DNA from: Streptococcus mitis
GTDB taxonomy: Bacteria > Bacillota > Bacilli > Lactobacillales > Streptococcaceae
Direction: 5' to 3'
NCBI GenBank assembly: GCA_001914195.1
Contig: MKYF01000009.1
Location: forward strand, 1-52,954
Length of the DNA stretch: 52,954 nt
Shown in pieces: positions 16,243 to 24,595 of this stretch (position 1 is the first letter of the stretch; every line of letters begins with the position of its first letter). Position numbers and translations under genes: made by a program. A model generated the notes under the pieces. The model made no database searches and had not been told where the DNA came from. It saw only the letters and a list, made by a program, of their open reading frames with translations.

Positions 16243-16874
16243 CACTCAATTATATGGAAATTTTAATCAAACTGGCCTTGGGTCTTTTCTCTCTTGTTTT
16301 TGTTATTAATGTGACAGGAAAGGGGAATCTAGCACCTAACTCTGCTACAGACCAAATTCAGAACTATGTTCTTGGTGGTATCATCGGTGGGGTGATTTAC
16401 AATAGTTCAATCAGCATTCTGCAGTACGCAGTGATTTTGATGATGTGGACGATTTTGGTCTTGACCCTCAAGTGGCTCAATAACAATGTTCGTTTTGTCA
16501 AACGCTTGATTGATGGAAAACCAACTCTCCTTATCAAAAATGGGCAGATTGACCCAGAAGCCTGTCGTTCAGTTGGTTTGTCTGCAGCAGAAGTTGCTCT
16601 CAAACTTCGTAGCCAAGGGATTTTCCAGATGAAACAGGTCAAATGCGCTGTGCAGGAGCAAAATGGCCAACTCATCGTGGTCCAAATGGGGGATGAAAAT
16701 CCTAAGTATCCAGTTGTGACTGACGGTGTGATCCAAGTCGATGTTTTGGAATCGATTGGCCGTAGCGAAGAATGGCTGCTTGATAACCTCAGCAAACAAG
16801 GGCATGACAATGTAGCCAATATCTTTATCGCTGAGTATGACAAGGGTGCCGTCACAGTTGTAACCTATGAATAA
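16239..16874 (+). CDS. DUF421 (YetF-type) membrane protein
   Basis: A 211-residue protein with three hydrophobic segments in residues 5-80 and a cytoplasmic domain from about 85. The segment GKPTLLIKNGQIDPEACRSVGLSAAEVALKLRSQGI is the DUF421 core. B. subtilis homologues such as YetF and the spore proteins SpoVAE-like/YrbG are of this type. Function is unresolved. It is translationally coupled to the DUF3290 gene and followed by a short hairpin. Confidence 0.82.
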   Translation: MTLNYMEILIKLALGLFSLVFVINVTGKGNLAPNSATDQIQNYVLGGIIGGVIYNSSISILQYAVILMMWTILVLTLKWLNNNVRFVKRLIDGKPTLLIKNGQIDPEACRSVGLSAAEVALKLRSQGIFQMKQVKCAVQEQNGQLIVVQMGDENPKYPVVTDGVIQVDVLESIGRSEEWLLDNLSKQGHDNVANIFIAEYDKGAVTVVTYE

Positions 16875-16877
16875 GAA

Positions 16878-16903
16878 AAACCTGGGGTCTTGGCCTCAGG
16901 TTT
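16878..16903 (+). terminator. Hairpin after the DUF421 gene
   Basis: AAACCTG...CAGGTTT encloses GG/CC pairs and is followed by a mixed TTTCTATTTG run. It lies just 26 bases before the ABC exporter start, so it may be a leaky terminator. Confidence 0.6.
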
Positions 16904-16928
16904 CTATTTGCAATCAGAAAGGGATTTT

Positions 16929-18674
16929 ATGTCCATTATTCAAAAACTTTGGTGGTTTTTCAAGTTAGAAAAACGCCGTTATCTAGTCGGAATCGTGGCC
17001 CTGATCTTGGTTTCCGTACTCAATCTCATTCCACCTATGGTTATGGGGCGGGTTATTGATGCTATTACATCGGGGCAATTAACCCAGCAGGACCTCCTTC
17101 TTGACCTATTTTACTTGCTTCTTGCAGCCTTTGGGATGTACTATCTGCGCTATGTTTGGCGTATGTATATCCTTGGGACTTCTTATCGTCTGGGACAGAT
17201 TATGCGGTCTCGCTTGTTTGAGCATTTCACAAAAATGCCTCCAGCCTTTTATCAGACCTATCGTACAGGGGACCTGATGGCACACGCTACAAATGATATC
17301 AATGCCTTGACGCGTCTCGCAGGGGGTGGTGTTATGTCTGCGGTGGATGCCTCGATCACGGCTTTGGTGACTTTGCTGACCATGCTTTTTAGTATTTCAT
17401 GGCAAATGACCCTAGTTGCCATTTTACCCTTACCTTTCATGGCTTATGCGACCAGTCGTTTAGGTAGAAAGACACATAAGGCCTTTGGTGAATCGCAGGC
17501 TGCCTTTTCTGAACTCAATAACAAGGTACAAGAGTCCGTATCAGGTATCAAAGTGACCAAGTCTTTCGGTTATCAGGCGGACGAGCTCAAGTCCTTTCAG
17601 GCAGTCAATGAATTAACCTTCCAAAAGAACCTCCAAACCATGAAATACGATAGTCTCTTTGATCCCATGGTTCTCTTGTTTGTTGGTTCATCCTATGTTT
17701 TAACGCTCTTGGTCGGCTCCTTGATGGTTCAGAAAGGGCAAATCACCGTTGGAAATCTGGTTACCTTTATCAGCTATTTGGATATGTTGGTCTGGCCTCT
17801 TATGGCCATTGGTTTCCTCTTTAATATCACTCAGCGAGGGAAGGTTTCTTACCAACGGATTGAGGATCTTTTGTCTCAGGAATCACCTGTAAAAGACCCT
17901 GAATTTCCTCTGGATAGTATTGAAAATGGACGTTTGGAATACGCCATTGACAGCTTTGCCTTTGAAAATGAGGAGACACTGACGGATATTCACTTTAGTC
18001 TGGAAAAAGGGCAAACCCTAGGCTTGGTCGGGCAGACAGGTTCTGGTAAAACGTCCTTGATTAAGCTCCTCTTGCGTGAATACGATGTGGATAAGGGAGC
18101 TATTTATCTGAATGGCCACGATATTCGTGACTATCGTCTGACAGATCTTCGTAGTCTTATGGGCTATGTCCCTCAGGATCAGTTTCTTTTTGCGACTTCA
18201 ATCTTAGACAATATTCGCTTTGGGAATCCTGATTTACCACTTTCAGCTGTCGAGGAAGCTACTAAGCTAGCCCAAGTTTACCAAGATATTGTAGACATGC
18301 CTCAGGGATTTGATACGTTGATTGGTGAAAAGGGAGTCAGTCTTTCTGGAGGGCAAAAGCAGCGTCTGGCCATGAGTCGAGCTATGATTTTAGACCCTGA
18401 TATCTTGATTTTGGATGATTCTTTGTCAGCCGTGGATGCCAAGACAGAGTATGCGATTATCGACAACCTTAAGGAGACGCGAAAGGACAAAACAACCATT
18501 ATCACTGCCCATCGCCTCAGTGCAGTTGTCCATGCAGATCTAATCTTGGTTCTGCAAAATGGTCAAATTATCGAACGGGGTACGCACGAAGACTTGCTAG
18601 CTTTGGATGGCTGGTATGCCCAAACCTACCAGTCTCAGCAGCTGGAAATGAAGGGAGAAGAAGATGCAGAATAA
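16929..18674 (+). CDS. ABC exporter subunit 1 (degenerate Walker B)
   Basis: A 581-residue half-exporter. Six membrane segments fill residues 15-310 and the ATPase domain follows: Walker A GQTGSGKTS (about 378), signature LSGGQKQR (about 474), Walker B ILILDDSLSAVD (about 494) and H-loop TAHRL. The residue after the Walker B Asp is Asp instead of the catalytic Glu, so this subunit's own ATP site should hydrolyse poorly. It overlaps the next gene by eleven bases and should pair with its product as a heterodimer. ATG 16929, behind GAAAGGGA, is preferred to a start at 16890 that lies inside the hairpin. Substrate unknown; relatives export drugs, peptides or lipids. Confidence 0.9.
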   Translation: MSIIQKLWWFFKLEKRRYLVGIVALILVSVLNLIPPMVMGRVIDAITSGQLTQQDLLLDLFYLLLAAFGMYYLRYVWRMYILGTSYRLGQIMRSRLFEHFTKMPPAFYQTYRTGDLMAHATNDINALTRLAGGGVMSAVDASITALVTLLTMLFSISWQMTLVAILPLPFMAYATSRLGRKTHKAFGESQAAFSELNNKVQESVSGIKVTKSFGYQADELKSFQAVNELTFQKNLQTMKYDSLFDPMVLLFVGSSYVLTLLVGSLMVQKGQITVGNLVTFISYLDMLVWPLMAIGFLFNITQRGKVSYQRIEDLLSQESPVKDPEFPLDSIENGRLEYAIDSFAFENEETLTDIHFSLEKGQTLGLVGQTGSGKTSLIKLLLREYDVDKGAIYLNGHDIRDYRLTDLRSLMGYVPQDQFLFATSILDNIRFGNPDLPLSAVEEATKLAQVYQDIVDMPQGFDTLIGEKGVSLSGGQKQRLAMSRAMILDPDILILDDSLSAVDAKTEYAIIDNLKETRKDKTTIITAHRLSAVVHADLILVLQNGQIIERGTHEDLLALDGWYAQTYQSQQLEMKGEEDAE

Positions 18675-20406
18675 GAAAGAACAATGGACTGTATTGAAGC
18701 GCTTGATGTCCTATCTCAAGCCTTACGGTCTCCTGACCTTTTTGGCACTCAGTTTTCTCCTAGCGACGACTGTCATTAAAAGTGTCATTCCCCTTGTGGC
18801 TTCCCACTTTATCGACCAGTATCTCAGTAATCTCAACCAACTCGCTGTAACCGTTTTGCTGGTCTACTATGGTCTTTATATCCTACAAACTCTGGTCCAG
18901 TATGTCGGCAATCTTCTCTTTGCGCGCGTGTCTTACAGTATTGTTAGGGATATTCGTAGCGATGCCTTTGCTAATATGGAAAAGCTGGGTATGTCTTATT
19001 TTGACAAGACGCCTGCAGGATCTATCGTCTCTCGTTTGACAAATGACACCGAGACTATTAGTGATATGTTTTCAGGGATTTTATCCAGCTTTATTTCAGC
19101 AGTTTTCATCTTTCTGACAACCCTTTATACCATGTTGGTGTTGGATTTTCGTTTGACAGCATTAGTCTTGCTCTTTCTCCCCTTGATTTTCCTTTTGGTC
19201 AGTCTCTATCGGAAAAAATCAGTGAAAATCATTGAGAAAACCAGAAGTCTCTTGTCAGATATCAATAGCAAGCTGGCTGAAAACATCGAGGGAATCAGAA
19301 TAATCCAGGCCTTTAATCAAGAGAAACGCCTACAGTCAGAGTTTGATGAAATCAACCAAGAACACTTGGTCTATGCCAACCGTTCTGTAGCCTTGGATGC
19401 CCTCTTTTTGCGCCCTGCCATGAGTTTGCTGAAACTTCTAGGCTATGCTGTCTTGATGGCCTATTTTGGCTATCGTGGACTTTATCTGGGAATAACGGCA
19501 GGAACCATGTATGCCTTTATCCAGTACATCAATCGTCTCTTTGATCCCTTGATTGAAGTGACGCAAAACTTTTCAACCCTGCAAACGTCTATGGTTTCTG
19601 CAGGTCGTGTCTTTGCCTTGATTGACGAGAGGACCTATGAGCCTCATCAAAAAAATGGGCAGGCTAAAGTCAAAGAAGGCAATATCCGGTTTGAACATGT
19701 GTGCTTCTCATATGATGGCAAACATCCGATTCTGGATGACATTTCTTTCTCTGTTAATAAGGGTGAAACCATAGCTTTTGTAGGGCATACAGGTTCTGGG
19801 AAATCTTCGATTATCAATGTCCTCATGCGCTTTTATGAATTCCAGTCAGGGCGAGTTCTCTTGGATGATGTGGATATCAGGAACTACAGTCAGGAAGAGC
19901 TGAGAAAAAACATCGGTCTGGTCTTGCAGGATCCCTTCCTCTATCATGGGACCATTAAGTCCAATATCGCCATGTACCAAGAGATCAGTGATGACCAGGT
20001 CCAGGCTGCAGCAGCCTTCGTGGATGCAGATTCCTTTATTCAAGAACTTCCTCAGGGTTATGATTCCCCTGTTTCTGAGCGTGGTTCGAGCTTCTCTACT
20101 GGTCAGCGTCAGCTTCTTGCTTTTGCTAGAACAGTCGCCAGTCAGCCTAAAATTCTGATTTTGGATGAAGCGACAGCCAATATTGACTCTGAAACAGAAA
20201 GTCTGGTTCAAGCTTCTCTGGCTAAGATGAGACAGGGGCGAACAACCATTGCCATTGCTCACCGTCTTTCTACTATCCAAGACGCCAACTGTATCTACGT
20301 ATTGGACAAGGGGCGCATTATCGAGAGTGGAACTCATGAGGAACTCTTGGACTTGGGAGGAACCTATCACAAGATGTATAGCTTGCAGGCAGGGGCAATG
20401 TCCTAA
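18664..20406 (+). CDS. ABC exporter subunit 2 (degenerate signature)
   Basis: A 580-residue half-exporter partnering the preceding gene. Six membrane segments occupy residues 15-310. The ATPase domain has Walker A GHTGSGKSS (about 378), a signature changed to FSTGQRQL (about 474), a normal Walker B with catalytic Glu (LILDEATAN) and H-loop AHRLS. In the heterodimer the weak signature faces the partner's Walker A and Walker B with Asp, giving one inactive and one active ATP site, as in TM287/288 and BmrCD. The start lies inside the previous gene, so translation is coupled. Confidence 0.9.
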   Translation: MQNKKEQWTVLKRLMSYLKPYGLLTFLALSFLLATTVIKSVIPLVASHFIDQYLSNLNQLAVTVLLVYYGLYILQTLVQYVGNLLFARVSYSIVRDIRSDAFANMEKLGMSYFDKTPAGSIVSRLTNDTETISDMFSGILSSFISAVFIFLTTLYTMLVLDFRLTALVLLFLPLIFLLVSLYRKKSVKIIEKTRSLLSDINSKLAENIEGIRIIQAFNQEKRLQSEFDEINQEHLVYANRSVALDALFLRPAMSLLKLLGYAVLMAYFGYRGLYLGITAGTMYAFIQYINRLFDPLIEVTQNFSTLQTSMVSAGRVFALIDERTYEPHQKNGQAKVKEGNIRFEHVCFSYDGKHPILDDISFSVNKGETIAFVGHTGSGKSSIINVLMRFYEFQSGRVLLDDVDIRNYSQEELRKNIGLVLQDPFLYHGTIKSNIAMYQEISDDQVQAAAAFVDADSFIQELPQGYDSPVSERGSSFSTGQRQLLAFARTVASQPKILILDEATANIDSETESLVQASLAKMRQGRTTIAIAHRLSTIQDANCIYVLDKGRIIESGTHEELLDLGGTYHKMYSLQAGAMS

Positions 20407-20472
20407 TACTCTTTAGTATAAGAAGGAAATCCTTCAAATTACAGATTTCTTTCACCGCCTTTTACATTTTGT

Positions 20473-20481
20473 GGTATAATG
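20473..20481 (+). promoter_or_regulatory. Extended -10 promoter before the sugar transferase
   Basis: TGGTATAAT with consensus -10, 45 bases before the start codon. A TTGACA at 20490-20495 lies too near the next TATAAT to act with it. Confidence 0.6.
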
Positions 20482-20525
20482 AAAAATGTTGACAAATAGT
20501 ATAATAAAAACAAAGGAGAAACAGC

Positions 20526-21218
20526 ATGCTGAAATGGGAAGACTTGCCCGTGGAAATGAAATCAAGCGAGGTTGAGTCTTACTACCAGCTTGTCTCTAAA
20601 AGGAAGGGTTCGCTGATTTTCAAGCGTTGCTTGGACTGGGTTCTAGCCGTAGTCTTGCTGATTCTGACCTCTCCCATCTTTCTCATCTTGAGCATTTGGA
20701 TCAAGTTGGATAGCAAGGGGCCAGTGATTTACAAGCAAGAGCGCGTGACCCAGTACAATAGACCTTTCAAGATTTGGAAGTTCCGTACCATGGTGACGGA
20801 TGCGGACAAAAAAGGAAGTTTGGTGACTTCTGCTAACGATAGTCGCATTACCAAGGTTGGCAATTTCATCCGCCGTGTGCGTTTGGACGAACTGCCTCAG
20901 CTGGTCAATGTCCTTAAAGGCGAAATGTCCTTTGTTGGTACACGACCTGAAGTGCCACGCTACACAGAGCAGTATAGCCCTGAAATGATGGCAACCTTGC
21001 TTTTGCCAGCAGGGATTACCTCTCCAGCCAGCATTCACTACAAGGATGAGGACACTATCATCAGTCAAATGACCGAAAAAGGCCTGCCAGTTGACCAAGC
21101 CTATATAGAGCATGTTCTTCCTGAAAAGATGCGCTATAACCTCACTTACCTCCGAGAATTTAGTTTCCTTGGAGACATCAAAATTATGTTTCAAACCGTG
21201 TTTGAAGTGCTAAAATAA
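20526..21218 (+). CDS. Undecaprenyl-phosphate sugar-1-phosphate transferase, teichoic-acid type
   Basis: A 230-residue short-form bacterial sugar transferase that moves a sugar 1-phosphate from UDP-sugar to undecaprenyl phosphate on the inner membrane face. A hydrophobic segment at about 35-60 is followed by KIWKFRTMVTDAD and the catalytic RRVRLDELPQLVNVLKGEMSFVGTRPE. In pneumococcus the equivalent pair (spr1655 and spr1654 as I recall) is proposed to start teichoic-acid repeat synthesis with the diamino sugar AATGal. The adjacent aminotransferase supports that role. I infer it from synteny. RBS AAAGGAG precedes the ATG. Confidence 0.85.
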   Translation: MLKWEDLPVEMKSSEVESYYQLVSKRKGSLIFKRCLDWVLAVVLLILTSPIFLILSIWIKLDSKGPVIYKQERVTQYNRPFKIWKFRTMVTDADKKGSLVTSANDSRITKVGNFIRRVRLDELPQLVNVLKGEMSFVGTRPEVPRYTEQYSPEMMATLLLPAGITSPASIHYKDEDTIISQMTEKGLPVDQAYIEHVLPEKMRYNLTYLREFSFLGDIKIMFQTVFEVLK

Positions 21219-21260
21219 AGTAGTCATGAGAAAATGAGTACAGACAAAAGGAGCAAATCA

Positions 21261-22490
21261 ATGCCAAATTACAATATTCCATTTTCACCACCCGATATTA
21301 CGGAAGCAGAAATTGCTGAAGTAGCGGATACCCTGCGTTCTGGTTGGATCACAACAGGTCCTAAGACAAAAGAACTAGAGCGTCGCTTGTCTCAATACAC
21401 ACAGACGCCTAAGACTGTCTGCCTCAACTCTGCGACTGCCGCTCTTGAGTTGATTTTGCGTGTTTTGGAAGTGGGACCTGGTGATGAAGTCATCGTTCCA
21501 GCCATGACCTATACAGCTTCATGTAGTGTCATCACGCACGTAGGGGCGACCCCTGTCATGGTGGATATCCAAGCAGATACGTTTGAGATGGACTATGACC
21601 TGCTGGAGCAAGCTATCACTGAAAATACTAAGGTGATCATCCCAGTAGAGCTTGCGGGGATTGTTTGCGACTATGACCGTTTGTTCCAAGTCGTGGAGAA
21701 AAAACGTGACCTCTTTACCGCTTCAAGCAAGTGGCAACAGGCCTTTAACCGTATCGTGATTGTTTCTGATAGTGCCCATGCTTTGGGATCAACTTATAAA
21801 GGGCAACCTGCTGGTTCTATCGCTGACTTTACTTCCTTCTCATTCCATGCCGTTAAGAACTTTACAACTGCTGAGGGAGGAAGTGCGACTTGGAAAGCCA
21901 ATCCAGCGATTGATGACGAAGAAATGTACAAGGAATTCCAAATTCTTTCCCTTCACGGACAAACTAAGGATGCCCTTGCTAAGATGCAACTGGGCTCATG
22001 GGAATACGATATCGTTACACCAGCCTACAAGTGCAACATGACTGATATCATGGCTTCACTTGGTTTGGTACAATTGGACCGCTATCCGAGTTTGTTGCAA
22101 CGTCGTAAGGACATCGTGGACCGCTATGATCGTGGTTTTGCAGGTTCTCGCATCCATCCTTTGGCACACAAGACTGAAACTGTCGAATCTTCATGCCACC
22201 TCTACATCACCCATGTAGAAGGAGCGAGTTTAGAAGAACGCAATCTTATCATCCAAGAATTAGCAAAAGCAGGAATTGCAAGTAACGTACACTACAAACC
22301 TCTTCCGCTCTTGACAGCCTATAAGAATCTTGGCTTTGACATGGCGAATTATCCCAAGGCCTATGCCTTCTTTGAAAATGAAATTACGCTCCCTCTTCAC
22401 ACTAAATTAAGCGATGAAGAAGTGGACTATATCATTGAGACTTTCAAAACAGTTTCTGAAAAAGTGCTAACTTCATCAAAAAAATTGTAA
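21261..22490 (+). CDS. DegT/DnrJ/EryC1 aminotransferase, probably for AATGal
   Basis: A 409-residue PLP-dependent sugar aminotransferase. The PLP lysine is in SFHAVKNFTTAEGG (about 193-206); GDEVIVPAMTYTASCSVI and the substrate loop SDSAHALGS are typical. These enzymes transfer an amino group from glutamate to a 4-keto nucleotide sugar. With the sugar transferase just upstream, the expected product is UDP-AATGal, the first sugar of the teichoic-acid repeat in mitis-group species. ATG 21261, seven bases after AAGGAG, is chosen over a start at 21234. Confidence 0.86.
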   Translation: MPNYNIPFSPPDITEAEIAEVADTLRSGWITTGPKTKELERRLSQYTQTPKTVCLNSATAALELILRVLEVGPGDEVIVPAMTYTASCSVITHVGATPVMVDIQADTFEMDYDLLEQAITENTKVIIPVELAGIVCDYDRLFQVVEKKRDLFTASSKWQQAFNRIVIVSDSAHALGSTYKGQPAGSIADFTSFSFHAVKNFTTAEGGSATWKANPAIDDEEMYKEFQILSLHGQTKDALAKMQLGSWEYDIVTPAYKCNMTDIMASLGLVQLDRYPSLLQRRKDIVDRYDRGFAGSRIHPLAHKTETVESSCHLYITHVEGASLEERNLIIQELAKAGIASNVHYKPLPLLTAYKNLGFDMANYPKAYAFFENEITLPLHTKLSDEEVDYIIETFKTVSEKVLTSSKKL

Positions 22491-22497
22491 AAAAGTC

Positions 22498-22526
22498 TTG
22501 ACAAAGAAAAAACAAAGTATTAAAAT
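22498..22526 (+). promoter_or_regulatory. Promoter of the first T-box leader (TTGACA-17-TAAAAT)
   Basis: A consensus -35 with a 17-bp spacer. It begins eight bases after the aminotransferase stop and drives the T-box / trpB-like unit. No comparable promoter is seen before the second T-box. Confidence 0.85.
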
Positions 22527-22533
22527 AAGTTCA

Positions 22534-22786
22534 ACAAATCAGAAAAGTAACTATTTTTGATCTTCAGGGAGCCTGTGGTGATTGTGAACAGGTGGTTGGA
22601 AGTAGTGAAAGTGGGCTGATTTTAAAAATGAATTTGAAACAATGAAAATTCGGTGCGCACACCTTACAGTGCAACTTGTTGTTAGACAAGGCAGAGATGT
22701 AAAGGGGATAGTCCCTTTATAATTGAGGTGGCACCGCGTTACCAACGCCCTCACATGGAAGTATATTCTGTGTGTGGGCTTTTTTC
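22534..22786 (+). ncRNA. Tryptophan T-box leader 1, upstream of the trpB paralogue
   Basis: The conserved T-box AGGTGGCACCGCG is at 22726-22738, followed by a terminator stem GCCCTCACA (22747-22755) / TGTGTGGGC (22771-22779) and a T run. Stem I contains AGCC...GGCT with a candidate specifier TGG at 22612-22614, the Trp codon. Uncharged tRNA-Trp should stabilise the antiterminator and open transcription. The CDS extension that reads through this RNA from 22723 is an artefact. Confidence 0.92.
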
Positions 22787-22821
22787 ATATCTTGAAATCA
22801 ATACTGAAAGAGGAAAATTTT

Positions 22822-24000
22822 ATGACAACTAAAGGTTATTTTGGACAATTTGGTGGAAGTTTTGTACCAGAGCCGATTCAGGCTTTGTTGGACGAGTTGG
22901 AAGTGACATTTGACAAGTACAAGGATGATCCAGAATTTTTAGCAGAATTTCGCCATTACTTAAAGGATTATTCAGGTCGCGAAACACCGCTCTATTTTGC
23001 GGAAAGTTTGACAGAGCACTTAGGTGGCGCTAAGATTTATCTCAAGCGTGAAGACCTTAACCACCTTGGTTCTCACAAGCTCAACAACGTTTTAGGACAA
23101 ATTCTTTTGGCTAAACGCATGGGCAAAAAACGAGTGATTGCGGAAACAGGAGCTGGTCAGCACGGTGTTGCGACAGCAGCGGCTGCAGCTAAGTTTGGTA
23201 TGGCTTGTGATGTCTACATGGGGGCAGAAGATGTGGAACGCCAACGTCTCAATGTTTTCCGTATGGAGATGATGGGAGCAACTGTTCATGTAGTTGAAAC
23301 AGGGACACGAACTCTTAAGGATGCGGTTGATGCAGCCTTTGGAGCATGGATGAATGATTTGGAAGCCTTCTATGTTTTGGGATCTGCTGTGGGTCCTCAC
23401 CCATATCCAACCATTGTTCATGAGTTCCAAAAGGTCATCAGTGAAGAATCTCGCTGTCAAATCTTAGAAAAAGAAGGCCGTTTACCAGACTACGTTATTG
23501 CCTGTGTAGGTGGTGGCTCTAATGCCATCGGTGCTTTTTCACAGTATGTGGCTGATGAAGAAGTCAAATTGGTTGGGGTTGAAGCTGCTGGTCACGGACT
23601 TGACACAGACAAGCACGCAGCTACTATGACAAAAGGTAGTATCGGAATTGTCGACGGCATGAAGACTTATGCAGTCTTTAAGGAAGATGGAGAGCTAGCT
23701 CCAGTTTACTCTATCTCAGCTGGATTGGACTATCCAGGGGTTGGCCCAGAACATGCCTACTTTAAAGATTCAGGTCGCGTGGAATATGTGGCTGCGACGG
23801 ATGAAGAAGCTGTTCAGGCTCTCCTCCTTCTCAGCAAGACTGAAGGAATTATCCCAGCGATTGAAAGTTCGCATGCCATCGCAGAAGCAGTTAAACGTGC
23901 ACCGAAACTAAGTAAAGACGACATTATCATCATCAATGTCTCTGGTCGTGGAGACAAGGATGTAGCTGCAATTGCGGACTACCTAGAAGCTAAAAAATAA
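22822..24000 (+). CDS. TrpB paralogue, PLP-dependent tryptophan synthase beta-like
   Basis: A 392-residue protein of the tryptophan synthase beta family, additional to the trpB in the operon below. FGGSFVPEPIQALL opens the protein. The PLP lysine lies in HLGSHKLNN where the second TrpB has HTGAHKINN. ETGAGQHG with the catalytic Glu, the phosphate loop GGGSNAIG, SAGLDYPGVGPEHAY with Asp, and VSGRGDKD are all kept. GSHKLN recalls the GSHK-N motif of the TrpB2 branch on an otherwise TrpB1-like protein. It should be able to join indole and serine; whether it works with TrpA is unknown. Start ATG 22822 follows GAGGAAAA, and it has its own T-box and promoter. Confidence 0.88.
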   Translation: MTTKGYFGQFGGSFVPEPIQALLDELEVTFDKYKDDPEFLAEFRHYLKDYSGRETPLYFAESLTEHLGGAKIYLKREDLNHLGSHKLNNVLGQILLAKRMGKKRVIAETGAGQHGVATAAAAAKFGMACDVYMGAEDVERQRLNVFRMEMMGATVHVVETGTRTLKDAVDAAFGAWMNDLEAFYVLGSAVGPHPYPTIVHEFQKVISEESRCQILEKEGRLPDYVIACVGGGSNAIGAFSQYVADEEVKLVGVEAAGHGLDTDKHAATMTKGSIGIVDGMKTYAVFKEDGELAPVYSISAGLDYPGVGPEHAYFKDSGRVEYVAATDEEAVQALLLLSKTEGIIPAIESSHAIAEAVKRAPKLSKDDIIIINVSGRGDKDVAAIADYLEAKK

Positions 24001-24250
24001 TAGATGGAAAAATTACAGTCTTTTCTCTCACAGAGAGCTTGTGGTTGCTGGAAACAAGCAGAGAAAGCTGTAAGGTTGGGTCCATCTGAAACGAGAGAAG
24101 AAAACATAATTCTCAAGGGAGTGCCCTTTATCGCACAACCTGTTACAGGAGGTTTCTGAGACAGGAATGAGAGATAGGAGAAATCCTATAATTGAGGTGG
24201 CACCGCGAATTTCGTCCTCACGCAAGTTATTTTGCGTGGGGATTTTTATA
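24001..24250 (+). ncRNA. Tryptophan T-box leader 2, upstream of trpEGDCFBA
   Basis: It starts right at the trpB-paralogue stop. Basal stem I GATGGA (24003-24008) / TCCATC (24081-24086) encloses a specifier TGG at 24077-24079. The T-box AGGTGGCACCGCG is at 24195-24207, and the terminator TCCTCACGCAA (24215-24225) / TTGCGTGGGGA (24232-24242) ends in ATTTTT. No promoter is apparent, so transcripts may arrive from the paralogue gene, which would place two tRNA-Trp checkpoints in series. Confidence 0.92.
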
Positions 24251-24595
24251 TATTTACCGCAGATATTGCGATTAATTTTTTAAATATTTTCAATAAATAG
24301 GTCGTTATAGAATATTTACGAACGAAGTGAGTTTCTAAAAGATGGTTCCCGCCATAGTGGTATCCTAGAGAAGCAAAGATGCTTCTCTAGGACGGAATTT
24401 TTGAGAGTAAAATAGTTCGGGGAACTATTTTAGCCTGAGCCTAGAAATGAATGAGCGAGGAGCTCAAAAATTAGGTCTTTCATTTCATGGTTTTCTAAAA
24501 TCATCCACTGGATAATTTTACCTCCCGTCCGCACTATTTAAGGGAAATAGAAAAAAGATAAAAAATTAAAAATAAGGAACTGAAAGGGAAATACA
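24251..24595 (+). repeat. Structured non-coding stretch between T-box 2 and trpE
   Basis: No gene is seen in these 345 bases. They hold a perfect 12-bp inverted repeat TCCTAGAGAAGC/GCTTCTCTAGGA (24363-24392), a perfect 11-bp hairpin TAAAATAGTTC-GGG-GAACTATTTTA (24408-24432), and an outer 10-bp pair AATTTTTGAG (24396-24405) / CTCAAAAATT (24463-24472) that encloses the hairpin, plus GAAATGAA / TTTCATTTC. The last 55 bases are A-rich and lead to the trpE ribosome binding site. It may be a small mobile element remnant or a further leader structure. Confidence 0.5.

Noticed and set aside
20424..20437. GAAGGA-AA-TCCTTC palindrome after the ABC exporter
   Set aside because: The loop is too short and no T run follows, so it is not supported as a terminator.
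20490..20506. TTGACA with TATAAT as a promoter
   Set aside because: The spacer is only five bases; the extended -10 just upstream is more credible.
22723..22821. N-terminal extension of the trpB paralogue
   Set aside because: It reads through the T-box sequence and terminator stem; ATG 22822 has its own ribosome binding site and matches the family start.
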